Translations under genes and position numbers: made by a program
In this document: positions 42,676 to 50,860 of the stretch, in pieces
Layout of the letters: every line of letters begins with the position of its first letter
How positions within the stretch are numbered: the first letter of the stretch is position 1
The notes under the pieces: generated by a model
Told to the model about the DNA's origin: nothing
The model's database searches: none
Seen by the model: the letters and a program-made list of their open reading frames with translations, nothing else
DNA from: an uncultured Clostridia bacterium
GTDB lineage: Bacteria > Bacillota > Clostridia > Oscillospirales > JAAYOS01
Direction: 5' to 3'
Length of the DNA: 64,000 nt
Assembly: GCA_947593925.1 (NCBI GenBank)
Contig: CANQDU010000002.1
Span: 62,001 to 126,000, forward strand

Positions 42676-42704
42676 TTGACTGCGCAGGGGTTCAGTGGTA
42701 AAAT
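42676..42704 (+). promoter_or_regulatory. Promoter of the MBL-hydrolase-MurF-Ddl operon
   Basis: TTGACT (42676-42681), 17-bp spacer, TAAAAT (42699-42704), about 40 bases before the first start codon. Confidence 0.75.
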
Positions 42705-42746
42705 AAACAGAGCGACACGGTCGGATACTCTATTCGGAGGTGTATT

Positions 42747-43598
42747 ATGGCTGACGCAAAGAAGTATCTTACGGCGGAGTACAGGGAAAAGACGTGGGTG
42801 ATATGCGAGTCCTTCCTTGACGATATGTTCCTGCTCGAAGGCGAGGACGCCGCGCTGCTTATCGACACCGGCACCGGCATCGGCGACCTGAAAGGGTACG
42901 TCGAAACGCTCACCGACAAGCCGGTGACGGTCGTGCTCACCCACGGACACGTTGACCACGCGGGCGGCGTGCGGCAGTTCGATAAGGTGTGGGTCCACTC
43001 GGACGACTTCGAGGCGGTGCGCACTCTTACGGTCGAGGCGCGGCGCGGCTACGCCGCAAACTTCCTCGGCTCGCTTCCTCGGAACATCGAAAAGCCGTCG
43101 TTTGCCCTTGAGGACATAACCGATTACTCGCGGGACCTTCCCGAACTGCTTCCGCTCGAGGACGGACATGTCTTCGACCTCGGCGGACGGAAGGTGGAGG
43201 TCATACACACGCCCGGTCACACGCCGGGCGAGGTCGTGCTTATCGACCACGGTGCGCGCATACTCTTTTCGGGGGACGCGGCAAACCCGAACCTCCTCAT
43301 GAACTTCCCGAACTGCCCGCCGATAGAGACGGCGCTTCGCGCGCTTCTCCGCGTACAGGCGCGGGAGAGCGAGTTTGACGCGAACTTCAACGGCCACATC
43401 CCCGTAATAGACGGGAAGACATGGCCGCTTCCCGACGGCGTCCTCAGCGACTGCATAGAGTGCATGAAGGGCGTCATGGACGGCTCCGTTCCGCTCGAGA
43501 CGGCGCCGGGGATGTTCGGACGCGCTCCGCGCACCGTCGCGAAGTACGGCAAGGTCATGATAAGCTGCGACCCGAACAATATCTATATAAAGGACTAG
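42747..43598 (+). CDS. Metallo-beta-lactamase-fold hydrolase
   Basis: A 283-residue MBL-fold protein. The zinc site is THGHVDHAGG (HxHxDH), HTPGHTPGE and LFSGDAA supply the later ligands, and NGHIPVIDG the last His. The closest look is the general hydroxyacylglutathione-hydrolase-like branch; the substrate is unknown. GGAGG precedes ATG 42747. It is the first gene of a unit whose next three genes follow at 5, 0 and 13 bases, so it probably serves the same pathway as the wall-type ligases downstream. Confidence 0.88.
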   Translation: MADAKKYLTAEYREKTWVICESFLDDMFLLEGEDAALLIDTGTGIGDLKGYVETLTDKPVTVVLTHGHVDHAGGVRQFDKVWVHSDDFEAVRTLTVEARRGYAANFLGSLPRNIEKPSFALEDITDYSRDLPELLPLEDGHVFDLGGRKVEVIHTPGHTPGEVVLIDHGARILFSGDAANPNLLMNFPNCPPIETALRALLRVQARESEFDANFNGHIPVIDGKTWPLPDGVLSDCIECMKGVMDGSVPLETAPGMFGRAPRTVAKYGKVMISCDPNNIYIKD

Positions 43599-43603
43599 AC
43601 TGT

Positions 43604-44383
43604 ATGCAGGCTGTTGTCGGTGGCATAAATACGAATTACGCGGTCGCGGGCGAGGGTGAACCGCTCGTGCTCCTGCTTCACGGATGGGGCTCGAGCCTCG
43701 AGCTGTACCGCCCGACGGTGGCGGTGACGGCTGAGAAGTACCGCACGGCGGCGCCCGACTTCCCGGGCTTCGGAGGCTCGTCCGAGCCGCCGGAGGCGTG
43801 GCGCGTGGACGACTACGCGGACTGGACGGAAAAGCTCGTCGCGTTCCTCGGGGCGGAGCGGGTCATAATCTTCGGACACAGCTTCGGGGGACGGGTCGCG
43901 ATAAAGCTCGCGAGCCGCGAACATATTCCGTTCACGCTCGAACGGCTCGTACTTATCGACAGCGCCGGCATCATCCCCGAGAAGAGCGCGGGCGACAGGT
44001 TGAAGGCAAAGCTCTACAAGGCGGGGCGGTCGGTTATGACCTCCGCGCCGATGAAGAAGCTCTTCCCGGGCGCGGTGGAGAGTATGCGGCGGCGCGTTGG
44101 CTCCGCCGACTACAACGCGGCCTCTCCGCTGATGCGGCGGGTGCTCGTGAACACCGTAAACGAGGACCTCACTTCGCTGCTTCCGCTGATAAAGGTCCCG
44201 ACGCTCCTTGTATGGGGCGAAAACGATACCGCGACGCCTCTCTCGGACGGAAAGACGATGGAACGCCTTATTCCGAACGCGGGACTCGTTACGCTGAAGG
44301 GCGCGGGGCACTACTCGTTCCTTGACGACAGGTACACATACGAGAGGGTCATAAGATCCTTTCTGAAGATAGGGATGGCATAG
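43604..44383 (+). CDS. Alpha/beta hydrolase
   Basis: A 259-residue alpha/beta hydrolase of the AB_hydrolase_1 type. The nucleophile elbow is FGHSFGGRVA, the oxyanion loop LLLHGWGSS, the acid in VWGENDTATPL and the His in LKGAGHYSFLDD. AAGGAC lies before ATG 43604; the frame runs upstream into the MBL gene without a start. It directly abuts the MurF-like gene with no gap. In this company it may hydrolyse a peptidoglycan or lipid-linked intermediate; that is a guess from position. Confidence 0.88.
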   Translation: MQAVVGGINTNYAVAGEGEPLVLLLHGWGSSLELYRPTVAVTAEKYRTAAPDFPGFGGSSEPPEAWRVDDYADWTEKLVAFLGAERVIIFGHSFGGRVAIKLASREHIPFTLERLVLIDSAGIIPEKSAGDRLKAKLYKAGRSVMTSAPMKKLFPGAVESMRRRVGSADYNAASPLMRRVLVNTVNEDLTSLLPLIKVPTLLVWGENDTATPLSDGKTMERLIPNAGLVTLKGAGHYSFLDDRYTYERVIRSFLKIGMA

Positions 44384-45964
44384 ATGGTTTTGACGGTTTA
44401 TATCCTCGCTGCCGTTATCTGGGCGATAACGGCGTATGAGACGCTCCGGCACGAGCTCCACATGTTCCAGCAGAGCGGCTACAAGATAAAGACATACTTT
44501 TTGCGGACGTGCGAGAAGCCGAAGGCTTTCCTTCCGTATCCGCTGCTTGTGGCGGCAAACCTCGCGGCGCTCGTGGTATACCGCTATGGATACGGCGTCT
44601 TCGGCGTCATGGCCTCGGCGCTCGCGTGCGGGATATTCGCGTTCTTTATGCTCCCGAAGCCCGCAAAGAAGCCGCTCGTGTGGACGGCGCGCGTGAAGCG
44701 CCTCGCCGCGGTCTGCGGCGTGCTGCTCATAGCGGCGGCGCTGCTTCCGGCGTTCCTCCTGCCGAGGTACGCGGGGGAGTTGTGGAGCGGCCGCGCACAC
44801 TTCATCTGCGCTTTTGTGACGGCGCTCACGCCGTGCGTCGTCTCGCTCGGGTGCGTAATAAACTCCCCGATGGAGAAGTCGATAAACAACAAGTACATCA
44901 ACGAGGCGCGGAGTATCCTTGCGGATATGCCCGGTCTCACAGTCGTCGGCGTCACCGGCAGCTACGGCAAGACGAGCGTGAAGAACTACCTCGCGGCGCT
45001 CCTCTCCGCTAAGTACAACACCCTCGCGACGCCGGAGAACTACAACACGACGCTCGGCGTCGTCCGCACCGTCCGCGAGAGGCTGAAGCCCACGCACGAG
45101 GTATTCGTCTGCGAGATGGGCGCGCGGCACGTCGGAGACATTCGGGAGATATGCGAGCTCGTGCATCTCGACTGCGGCATCATCACCGCCGTCGGCGAAC
45201 AGCACCTCGAGACCTTCGGCTCGCGGGAGAACATCCGAAAGACCAAGTACGAGCTTGCGGACGCGATACCGCCCGACGGCGGGCTCTTTATCAACATAGA
45301 CAGCGACGGCATCTCCGCCGAGCCTCCGAGGCACAGACACTTCACCTACGGCCTCGGCGAGGGCGCGGAGTGGCGCGGGGAGGTCATATCCGTCTCCCGG
45401 AAGGGGAGCGCGTTCCGCGTTATCTCGCCGGACGGGGAGACGGCGGAGTTCGAGACGCCGCTTATCGGCGCGCACAACGTCCAGAACCTCGTGGGAGCCA
45501 TAGCCTGCGCGTATTCGCTCGGCGTCCCGCTCGAGGACATGCGCCGCCCGCTGCGGCGGCTCGAGGCGGTCGAGCACAGGATGCAGCTCATCCCGCGCGG
45601 AGACGTCACCGTCATAGACGACGCATACAACTCCAACCCCGCCGGCGCGGCCGTCGCGCTCGAGACGCTGGGACTTTTCGAGGCGCAGAGGATACTTGTC
45701 ACGCCGGGAATGGTCGAGCTCGGCGAGCGCGAGAAGGAGCTGAACCGCGAGCTCGGCGAGCGCGCCGCCGCGCACTGCGACGCTGTCGCGCTCGTCGGCG
45801 CGAACCGCGCGGCGCCGATAAAGGAAGGACTTCTCGCCGCGGGCTTCGACGAGAATAAGATATACGTCGCGTCCACGCTTGACGACGCGATGAAGTGGGT
45901 CTACGCCCTTCCGGGCGCGGAGAAGGTCATCCTCCTCGAGAACGACCTGCCGGACAACTACTGA
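44384..45964 (+). CDS. MurF-like Mur ligase with an N-terminal membrane domain
   Basis: A 526-residue protein. Residues 1-160 contain about five hydrophobic segments, unlike soluble MurF. The central domain begins with the P-loop TGSYGKTS at 191-198, followed by AANYNTTLGV-type contact ATPENYNTTLGVVRT and GIITAVGEQHLETFG. The third domain starts near VIDDAYNSNPAGA, the conserved DSYNANP-type motif. MurF joins D-Ala-D-Ala to UDP-MurNAc-tripeptide. The membrane domain suggests a lipid-linked substrate or membrane tethering. It precedes a Ddl-like ligase by 13 bases, so the pair may form and attach a dipeptide. Whether it replaces housekeeping MurF cannot be told here. Confidence 0.82.
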   Translation: MVLTVYILAAVIWAITAYETLRHELHMFQQSGYKIKTYFLRTCEKPKAFLPYPLLVAANLAALVVYRYGYGVFGVMASALACGIFAFFMLPKPAKKPLVWTARVKRLAAVCGVLLIAAALLPAFLLPRYAGELWSGRAHFICAFVTALTPCVVSLGCVINSPMEKSINNKYINEARSILADMPGLTVVGVTGSYGKTSVKNYLAALLSAKYNTLATPENYNTTLGVVRTVRERLKPTHEVFVCEMGARHVGDIREICELVHLDCGIITAVGEQHLETFGSRENIRKTKYELADAIPPDGGLFINIDSDGISAEPPRHRHFTYGLGEGAEWRGEVISVSRKGSAFRVISPDGETAEFETPLIGAHNVQNLVGAIACAYSLGVPLEDMRRPLRRLEAVEHRMQLIPRGDVTVIDDAYNSNPAGAAVALETLGLFEAQRILVTPGMVELGEREKELNRELGERAAAHCDAVALVGANRAAPIKEGLLAAGFDENKIYVASTLDDAMKWVYALPGAEKVILLENDLPDNY

Positions 45965-45977
45965 TGAGAGGTGCAGC

Positions 45978-47162
45978 ATGAACATACGAGTCGGACTTTT
46001 CTTCGGAGGCAAGAGCGTCGAGCATGAGGTCTCGGTCATAACCGGCCTGCAGGCCGCGCAGAACATAGACCGCTCGCGCTTCGACGTGATACCGATCTAC
46101 ATCACAAAGCAGGGAGAGTTCTACACCGGCGACGAGGTGGGGAGGATAGAGAGCTACCGAGACATTCCCACGCTGCTCCGCCGTTCGACGAGGATAACCC
46201 TCGTAAACGACAACGGGCGTGTCTGGATGGTGCGCTATCCCGCAAAGCGCTTCGGTTCGAGCATCGTGGGCGAGCTCGACGTCGCCCTGCCCGCCGTCCA
46301 CGGCACGAACGGCGAGGACGGGACGCTCCAGGGCTTCTTTAACCTCATAGGGCTGCCCTGCGCCGGGTGCGACATACTTTCAAGCGCCGTCGGGATGGAC
46401 AAATTCGTGCAGAAGTGCATCCTGAAGGAGTGCGGCATACCCGTCCTCGATGCTCTGCGGCTCCGCTCCGGCGACAAGGAAGCCGCGGAGAAGATAGAGG
46501 CGAAGTTTGGCTACCCCGTCATAGTCAAGCCGATAAACCTCGGCTCGTCGGTGGGAATAAGCGTCGCGCACGACCGTGCGGGGCTTGAGGACGCGCTTGA
46601 GCTCGCGGAGACCTTCTCGGAGCATTTGCTCGTCGAGCCCGCAATAGAGGAGCTTGTCGAGATAAACTGCGCCGTCCTCGGCGACGCGAACGGCGCCGTC
46701 GCGAGCGAGTGCGAACGCCCGCTCGGCGCGGACGAGATACTGTCCTACGAGGACAAGTACGTCGGCGGAGGGAAAAAGACCTCCGGCGCGTCAAAGGGAA
46801 TGGCGACGCTCGGGCGCGAGCTCCCCGCGAAGATCCCGGACGCCATGCGGGACGAGATACGCTCGCTTGCGCTCCGCGCGTTCGAGGCGCTGGGCTGCAG
46901 CGGCGTCGCGCGCATTGACTTCCTGCTCGACGGCAGAGAGAAGAAGATATATTTAAACGAGTTCAACACGATACCCGGCTCGCTCGCGTTCTACCTCTTT
47001 GAGGCGGCGGGGATGAGCTATCGGGACATGCTGACGCGGCTTATCGGCATGGCGCTCGACCGCGCCCGCCGCGAGCAGAACATCACGTATTCGTTTGACT
47101 CCAACATCCTCTCCTCTGCAAGCCTCGGAGGCGCGAAGGGGAGTAAAGGAGCGAAGCGCTAA
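45978..47162 (+). CDS. ddl: D-Ala-D-Ala ligase-like ATP-grasp enzyme
   Basis: A 394-residue ATP-grasp ligase, slightly longer than typical Ddl. Family motifs are GLFFGGKSVEHEVSVITG, ALPAVHGTNGEDGTLQGF, VKPINLGSSVGISVA and RIDFLLDGREKKIYLNEFNTIPGS. The last motif differs from the NTxPGMTxxS loop of D-Ala-D-Ala ligases: it reads NTIPGSLAFYLFE, so the second-substrate pocket may differ and the dipeptide product is not certain. It follows the MurF-like gene closely. GAGAGGTGCAGC precedes ATG 45978. A strong terminator ends the operon. Confidence 0.88.
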   Translation: MNIRVGLFFGGKSVEHEVSVITGLQAAQNIDRSRFDVIPIYITKQGEFYTGDEVGRIESYRDIPTLLRRSTRITLVNDNGRVWMVRYPAKRFGSSIVGELDVALPAVHGTNGEDGTLQGFFNLIGLPCAGCDILSSAVGMDKFVQKCILKECGIPVLDALRLRSGDKEAAEKIEAKFGYPVIVKPINLGSSVGISVAHDRAGLEDALELAETFSEHLLVEPAIEELVEINCAVLGDANGAVASECERPLGADEILSYEDKYVGGGKKTSGASKGMATLGRELPAKIPDAMRDEIRSLALRAFEALGCSGVARIDFLLDGREKKIYLNEFNTIPGSLAFYLFEAAGMSYRDMLTRLIGMALDRARREQNITYSFDSNILSSASLGGAKGSKGAKR

Positions 47163-47196
47163 AGCGTTTCGCGGGAAATTTCGCGAGGAACACACG

Positions 47197-47238
47197 AAAA
47201 AGCACACCGCAAAACATTTGTTTTGCGGTGTGCTTTTT
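47197..47238. terminator. Strong bidirectional terminator
   Basis: An 18-bp perfect stem, AAAAAGCACACCGCAAAA (47197-47214) and TTTTGCGGTGTGCTTTTT (47221-47238), loop CATTTG, with T and A runs on both sides. It closes the ddl operon and also the leftward MerR transcript. Confidence 0.95.
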
Positions 47239-47303
47239 TGACAGATGTTTTTTCAATTCGGCTTTATATTTGAAATATAGAAGCTTTGTGCGCTTTGGCA
47301 AAG

Positions 47304-47684
47304 TCAGCACGGCGGAATGTCGTTCTCCGCGGGGCGGAGCTCGAGGTCGTAGCGCTCTATCTTATAGTTGAGCCGTTCGAGCGCCGACTGCATGTCGGCT
47401 ATCCGCTCCATGAGCCGCGCCCGCTGTTCGACGAGTATGTCGCGCCGCTCGCCCGCGGTCTGCTCGCCCTCGCGGAAAAGCGAGACGTAGCGGACGAGCG
47501 CTTCTATCTGCACTCCCGCGCCGCGCATGCACTTAGCAAGCTCTATCCAGCGGCAGTCCGCCTCGCTGTAATCCCGTATGCCGCCGGAGGTGCGGCGCAC
47601 GTCCGGGATAAGCCCTATTCGCTCGTAGTAGCGGAGCGTGTCCGGCGAAAGGCCGTACTTTTTGGATACTTCCGCAATAGTCAT
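47304..47684 (-). CDS. MerR-family transcriptional regulator
   Basis: A 126-residue regulator. The N-terminal helix-turn-helix and wing are MTIAEVSKKYGLSPDTLRYYERIGLIP and RDYSEADCRWIELAKCMRGAG, followed by a long dimer coiled coil. No metal-binding cysteine pair is seen at the C-terminus (only a single Cys at the end), so it belongs to the AdhR/YhdM-like, electrophile or redox-type branch rather than the metal branch. Start ATG 47684 behind AGAGGT. It lies 72 bases downstream of the aldo/keto reductase gene, whose promoter has the 19-bp spacer that MerR proteins act on. Confidence 0.9.
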   Translation of the reverse strand: MTIAEVSKKYGLSPDTLRYYERIGLIPDVRRTSGGIRDYSEADCRWIELAKCMRGAGVQIEALVRYVSLFREGEQTAGERRDILVEQRARLMERIADMQSALERLNYKIERYDLELRPAENDIPPC

Positions 47685-47756
47685 CTGTGTTATACCTCTT
47701 TGCAAGAATATTTCGCTTTGCCGCGCCGGGACTTTTTCCGCACGCGGCCTTCTTTC

Positions 47757-48878
47757 TTATTCGCCGAAGAGCGCGGCGGCGGCGCGCATGTTCTCGCGCA
47801 CCGAGACGCCGAACGGACACCGCTCCTCACAGGATCCGCACTCGACGCACTCGCCCGCCTTGTGGTCGAGAAGTGCGTAGTGGCCGCGAACCGAAGGCTC
47901 GTCGCTCCGCCGCGCGAGGTCGTAGTACTTCGTCACCGTGGCGACGTCAATACCGACGGGGCAGGGAGCGCAGTGCGTGCAGTAGAGGCACCGTCCCTGC
48001 CAGTTCACGCGCGGGAAGCCGGAGAGGGCGGCGGCGTAGTCGCGCTCCGCGTCCGGCGTGACTTCGTAGGCAAAAGAGGCGGCGAGCTGCTCCGCGTCCG
48101 CCGCGCCGGAGAGGATGCACGCGACCGCCGGGCGCGTCAGCGCATAGTGGATGCACTGCGCGACGGTGAGCGGCGTACCGGCGGGGGAGTCGTCCCCGAG
48201 AAGGAGACCGCCCGCGAACGGCTTCATCACCGTCACGCCGACGCCGAGACGTTCGCATTCGCTGTACAGCTCGGCGCGCTTGGGCTCGAGAGCCATCGAT
48301 TCCTTGTCGAACTTGTAGTCCCACACAACCTCGCCGGAGGGAATGAGGTCGTAGGCGGGGTTCACCGAGAACATCAGCACGTCGATAATGCCGCTTCGCA
48401 CGGCGGCGAGGGAGGTGTCCGGGTCGTGGCTGCTCATGCCTATCGCGCGCACCTTTCCCTCGCTCTTGAGCTTGAGAAGGTACTGCGGCATACCGTGCTC
48501 GAGGACGGCGGACCAGTCGTCCGCATCGTCTACGAAGTGTATCATAGCGACGTCTATGTATCCGAACTTCCGGAGCAGGTCGTCGAATGCGGGGACGGCC
48601 TCGCCGAGCTCGCGCGTGCGCTTGTACTGTCCGTCGAGCCACGCCGAGCCGAAGTGTCCCTGAATGACGAACTTCTCTCTCCGTCCCTTCAGCGCGGCGG
48701 CGAGTCGCTCACGCGCGCCGGGGTCGGGAGTGAACAGGTCTATGTAATTTGCGCCGTTCTGCTCCGCGAGGTCTATCATTGCTTTTACGCCCGCCTCGTC
48801 CAGATGGACGAACGCCTCGCAGCCGAGACCTATTTCGCCGACGGATATGCCGGTCCTTCCGAGCTTTCTCGTGTTCAT
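47757..48878 (-). CDS. Aldo/keto reductase-fold protein with a C-terminal two-[4Fe-4S] domain
   Basis: A 373-residue protein. The N-terminal ~275 residues are an AKR barrel (TRKLGRTGISVGEIGLGCEAF, then YIDVAMIHFVDDADD). The C-terminus has a ferredoxin-like pair: CLYCTHCAPCPVGID and CVECGSCEERCPFGV. In the usual AKR tetrad the Tyr sits in FDTAxxYG and the Lys in ATK; here the segments read YIDLFTPDPGARE and FVIQGHFG, so both appear lost while the Asp and the later His remain. It belongs to an Fe-S AKR subfamily that shares this change. Electron transfer to an unknown substrate is likely. GGAGG precedes ATG 48878. Confidence 0.88.
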   Translation of the reverse strand: MNTRKLGRTGISVGEIGLGCEAFVHLDEAGVKAMIDLAEQNGANYIDLFTPDPGARERLAAALKGRREKFVIQGHFGSAWLDGQYKRTRELGEAVPAFDDLLRKFGYIDVAMIHFVDDADDWSAVLEHGMPQYLLKLKSEGKVRAIGMSSHDPDTSLAAVRSGIIDVLMFSVNPAYDLIPSGEVVWDYKFDKESMALEPKRAELYSECERLGVGVTVMKPFAGGLLLGDDSPAGTPLTVAQCIHYALTRPAVACILSGAADAEQLAASFAYEVTPDAERDYAAALSGFPRVNWQGRCLYCTHCAPCPVGIDVATVTKYYDLARRSDEPSVRGHYALLDHKAGECVECGSCEERCPFGVSVRENMRAAAALFGE

Positions 48879-48918
48879 ATCATTACCTCCGAATATGTGT
48901 GTTTCAGCCTGTGACACA

Positions 48919-48949
48919 AGTATATACCTTGGAGCGGACTCTAAGTCAA
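48919..48949 (-). promoter_or_regulatory. MerR-type promoter with 19-bp spacer
   Basis: Minus strand TTGACT (48949-48944), 19-bp spacer, TATACT (48924-48919). The spacer contains the imperfect dyad CTTAGAGT...CTCCAAG, the operator form seen for AdhR-like MerR proteins. The long spacer predicts activation by DNA distortion by the MerR protein encoded at 47304-47684. Confidence 0.85.
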
Positions 48950-49091
48950 GTGATATTTGCATCGTAGAGGGGAAATACGGCATAAGCTGCCGCAGAACGT
49001 CGTTTTTTGATAGACTTGAGCGGCGCGGACAATTCTGCCCGCACCGCTCGATGTTATGGGAAACGTATATGGAAGTCAGCTGAAAAATGCG

Positions 49092-49652
49092 CTATACCCG
49101 TTCCTCGCAGTGTAGCCTCCGCATAAGCCGCGCGGCGGCGTCTTCCTCAAGAAAGCGCACAAGCGCCGAGGCGCTTTCCCGAGTGAACGCACCTCTCGGG
49201 ACACGCTCCGCGAGGCGCATAAGCGCCGCGTCGCCGAGGAACGGCGCGAGCGCTAGGACGTCGTCCGGCGTGACGGCGCCGCAGACGCTTCCCGCGAGGC
49301 GGTCCGCCTGCTCCGCGCGGAGCAGCGGCGCGACTTCGATGAGCTCCCGAATGTCGAGCGCCGGCGCGCGTCCCGCCTCGGCGTCCGAGACTATCTCCGC
49401 CGCGCGGCGGCTGCCGAGGATATCCTCTATCGACGTTCCGAGCAGAGCCGCGAGCGCGCCGAGCGTCGAGGCGTCGGGACAGCTCAGGCCGTCCTCCCAG
49501 TTTGAAACGGTGTCTGCGCTTATACCGAGGACTTCCGCGAGCCGCGCCCGCGTGGCGCCCTTCGACTTCCGTAGGCGCGCGATGTTCGCGCCTGTCCTGT
49601 GCATATCGAGAAGCGGCCCGCTCTCTTTCTTTCGTACCCGAAGAGAGAACAT
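49092..49652 (-). CDS. XRE-family regulator with short APFL-type repeats (smaller paralogue)
   Basis: A 186-residue protein. The N-terminal helix-turn-helix is GANIARLRKSKGATRARLAEVLGIS and the following VSNWEDGLSCPD, typical of XRE/Cro regulators. The C-terminal half has shortened versions of the repeat in its upstream neighbour, VAPLLRAEQADRLAG and LALAPFLGDAALMRLAERV, plus a diverged end. GGAGG six bases before ATG 49652 sets the start; the stop of the upstream gene is only one base away, so the two are co-translated. It looks like a partial duplicate of that gene. No ligand known. Confidence 0.82.
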   Translation of the reverse strand: MFSLRVRKKESGPLLDMHRTGANIARLRKSKGATRARLAEVLGISADTVSNWEDGLSCPDASTLGALAALLGTSIEDILGSRRAAEIVSDAEAGRAPALDIRELIEVAPLLRAEQADRLAGSVCGAVTPDDVLALAPFLGDAALMRLAERVPRGAFTRESASALVRFLEEDAAARLMRRLHCEERV

Positions 49653-49653
49653 C

Positions 49654-50664
49654 TCATTCCTCCTCTCCGTCGCCGGTGACGCCCTCGATGAGCCACTTTT
49701 CAAGGAGGTAGCTGTCTATAAACGGCATGAGCGGAGCCGCGCCCTTGAGGCCGTGCTTCTTTATATACTTTGCCGCAAGCTCCGTTACCGTCTCCTCCGA
49801 GAGAAACGGAGCTATGCCCGAAAGCTCCGAGAGGTCGTCCCCGTCGGCGTACATCCTTCGCGCAAGCCCATCCAGCGCTTCTTCGGGGGCGAAGGGCGCA
49901 AGAGCGGCGAGGGCGCCGAGGTCTGCTTCGCCGTCCTTTGACGGGCGCTCGAGGAGCGCCGCTATAGCTTTTTCAGAGAGGAACGGAGCAAGCCCCGCGA
50001 GCTGCGAGAGTCCGACCGAGCCCACGGCCTCCGCCGCCTCGAGCGCTATGCGGTCGAGCGTCTCGGTTTCGAGGAAGGGCGCGAGCGCCGTGACGGGACC
50101 GAGGTCTGTCCAACCGCCGGAGAGCTTTTCCGCCGCTTTTTTCAGCGCCTCGTCGCTCATAAACGGCGCGAGCGCCGCGATGTCTTCTCCGCTTGCCGCT
50201 TCGCCGCCGTCTATCGCTTTTTCTACGAGCATATCCACAAACTTTTCACTGAGGAACGGCGCGACCTCCGCCACCGACGAGAGCGGGAATTTTCCCGTGA
50301 GCTTCAGGGAGACGTCCGGCTCGTCGCCTGCGTCCGTCTTGTCGTCCGTGGTGTTGACCGTGAAGACCGCGACGCGGGGATCGTCGTTTTCTTTGTCCGC
50401 CGCGGAATGCTTTTCCATCGCCTCGTCCTGCGCGACGAGCTCCGCCGCGCGGCGGTTGCCGAGTATCTCGTCTATCGAGACGTCGAGCAGCTCCGAGAGT
50501 TCGCCCAGCTTGGATATGTCGGGACAGCTCTGTCCGCGCTCCCAGTTAGACACCGCCTGGAAGCTTATACCGAGCGCGTTTGCAAGCTGCATCTGCGTCA
50601 TGCCCTTTGCCTTCCGCGCCCGCATAATGTTTGCGCCTATTTTCATCATGTCAAATGTCGGCAT
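49654..50664 (-). CDS. XRE-family regulator with seven APFLSE repeats
   Basis: A 336-residue protein. Residues 1-80 hold a helix-turn-helix (MTQMQLANALGISFQAVSNWERGQSCPD). After a charged linker, about seven ~30-residue repeats follow, each built around hhxhAPFhSEExhxxhhxxh: VAPFLSEKFVD, LAPFMSDEALK, LAPFLETETLD, LAPFLSEKAIA, LAPFAPEEALD, IAPFLSEETVT and LMPFIDSYLLE. The pattern suggests a helical-repeat (HEAT/ARM-like) domain. It could bind a peptide or serve for self-assembly. AAAGAGGT seven bases before ATG 50664 sets the start. First gene of a two-gene unit with the shorter paralogue. Confidence 0.85.
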   Translation of the reverse strand: MPTFDMMKIGANIMRARKAKGMTQMQLANALGISFQAVSNWERGQSCPDISKLGELSELLDVSIDEILGNRRAAELVAQDEAMEKHSAADKENDDPRVAVFTVNTTDDKTDAGDEPDVSLKLTGKFPLSSVAEVAPFLSEKFVDMLVEKAIDGGEAASGEDIAALAPFMSDEALKKAAEKLSGGWTDLGPVTALAPFLETETLDRIALEAAEAVGSVGLSQLAGLAPFLSEKAIAALLERPSKDGEADLGALAALAPFAPEEALDGLARRMYADGDDLSELSGIAPFLSEETVTELAAKYIKKHGLKGAAPLMPFIDSYLLEKWLIEGVTGDGEEE

Positions 50665-50717
50665 TGTCATTACCTCTTTCGTTTTAAGTGTCCCTGCCGG
50701 CCGGCCTCGGTTTGGCT

Positions 50718-50746
50718 TTATTATAGCCCGGCGCGCGGAATACGTC
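50718..50746 (-). promoter_or_regulatory. Promoter of the XRE regulator pair
   Basis: Minus strand TTGACG (50746-50741), 17-bp spacer, TATAAT (50723-50718), about 50 bases before the start. Confidence 0.75.
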
Positions 50747-50860
50747 AAACAAGCGGTGCTTTAGCGGGAGACTTCCGCCGCCTCAACCACGCCTTGAGCT
50801 GTGATAAATCGCGGGAATACGGGCAAGATACCGAAAAAGACCGTGCTTCGGAGGTGCAAG

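Noticed and set aside
43595-46066. An 823-codon minus-strand frame opposite the hydrolase and MurF-like genes
   Set aside because: Same reason: it mirrors the third-position GC bias of the real genes and crosses three gene boundaries.
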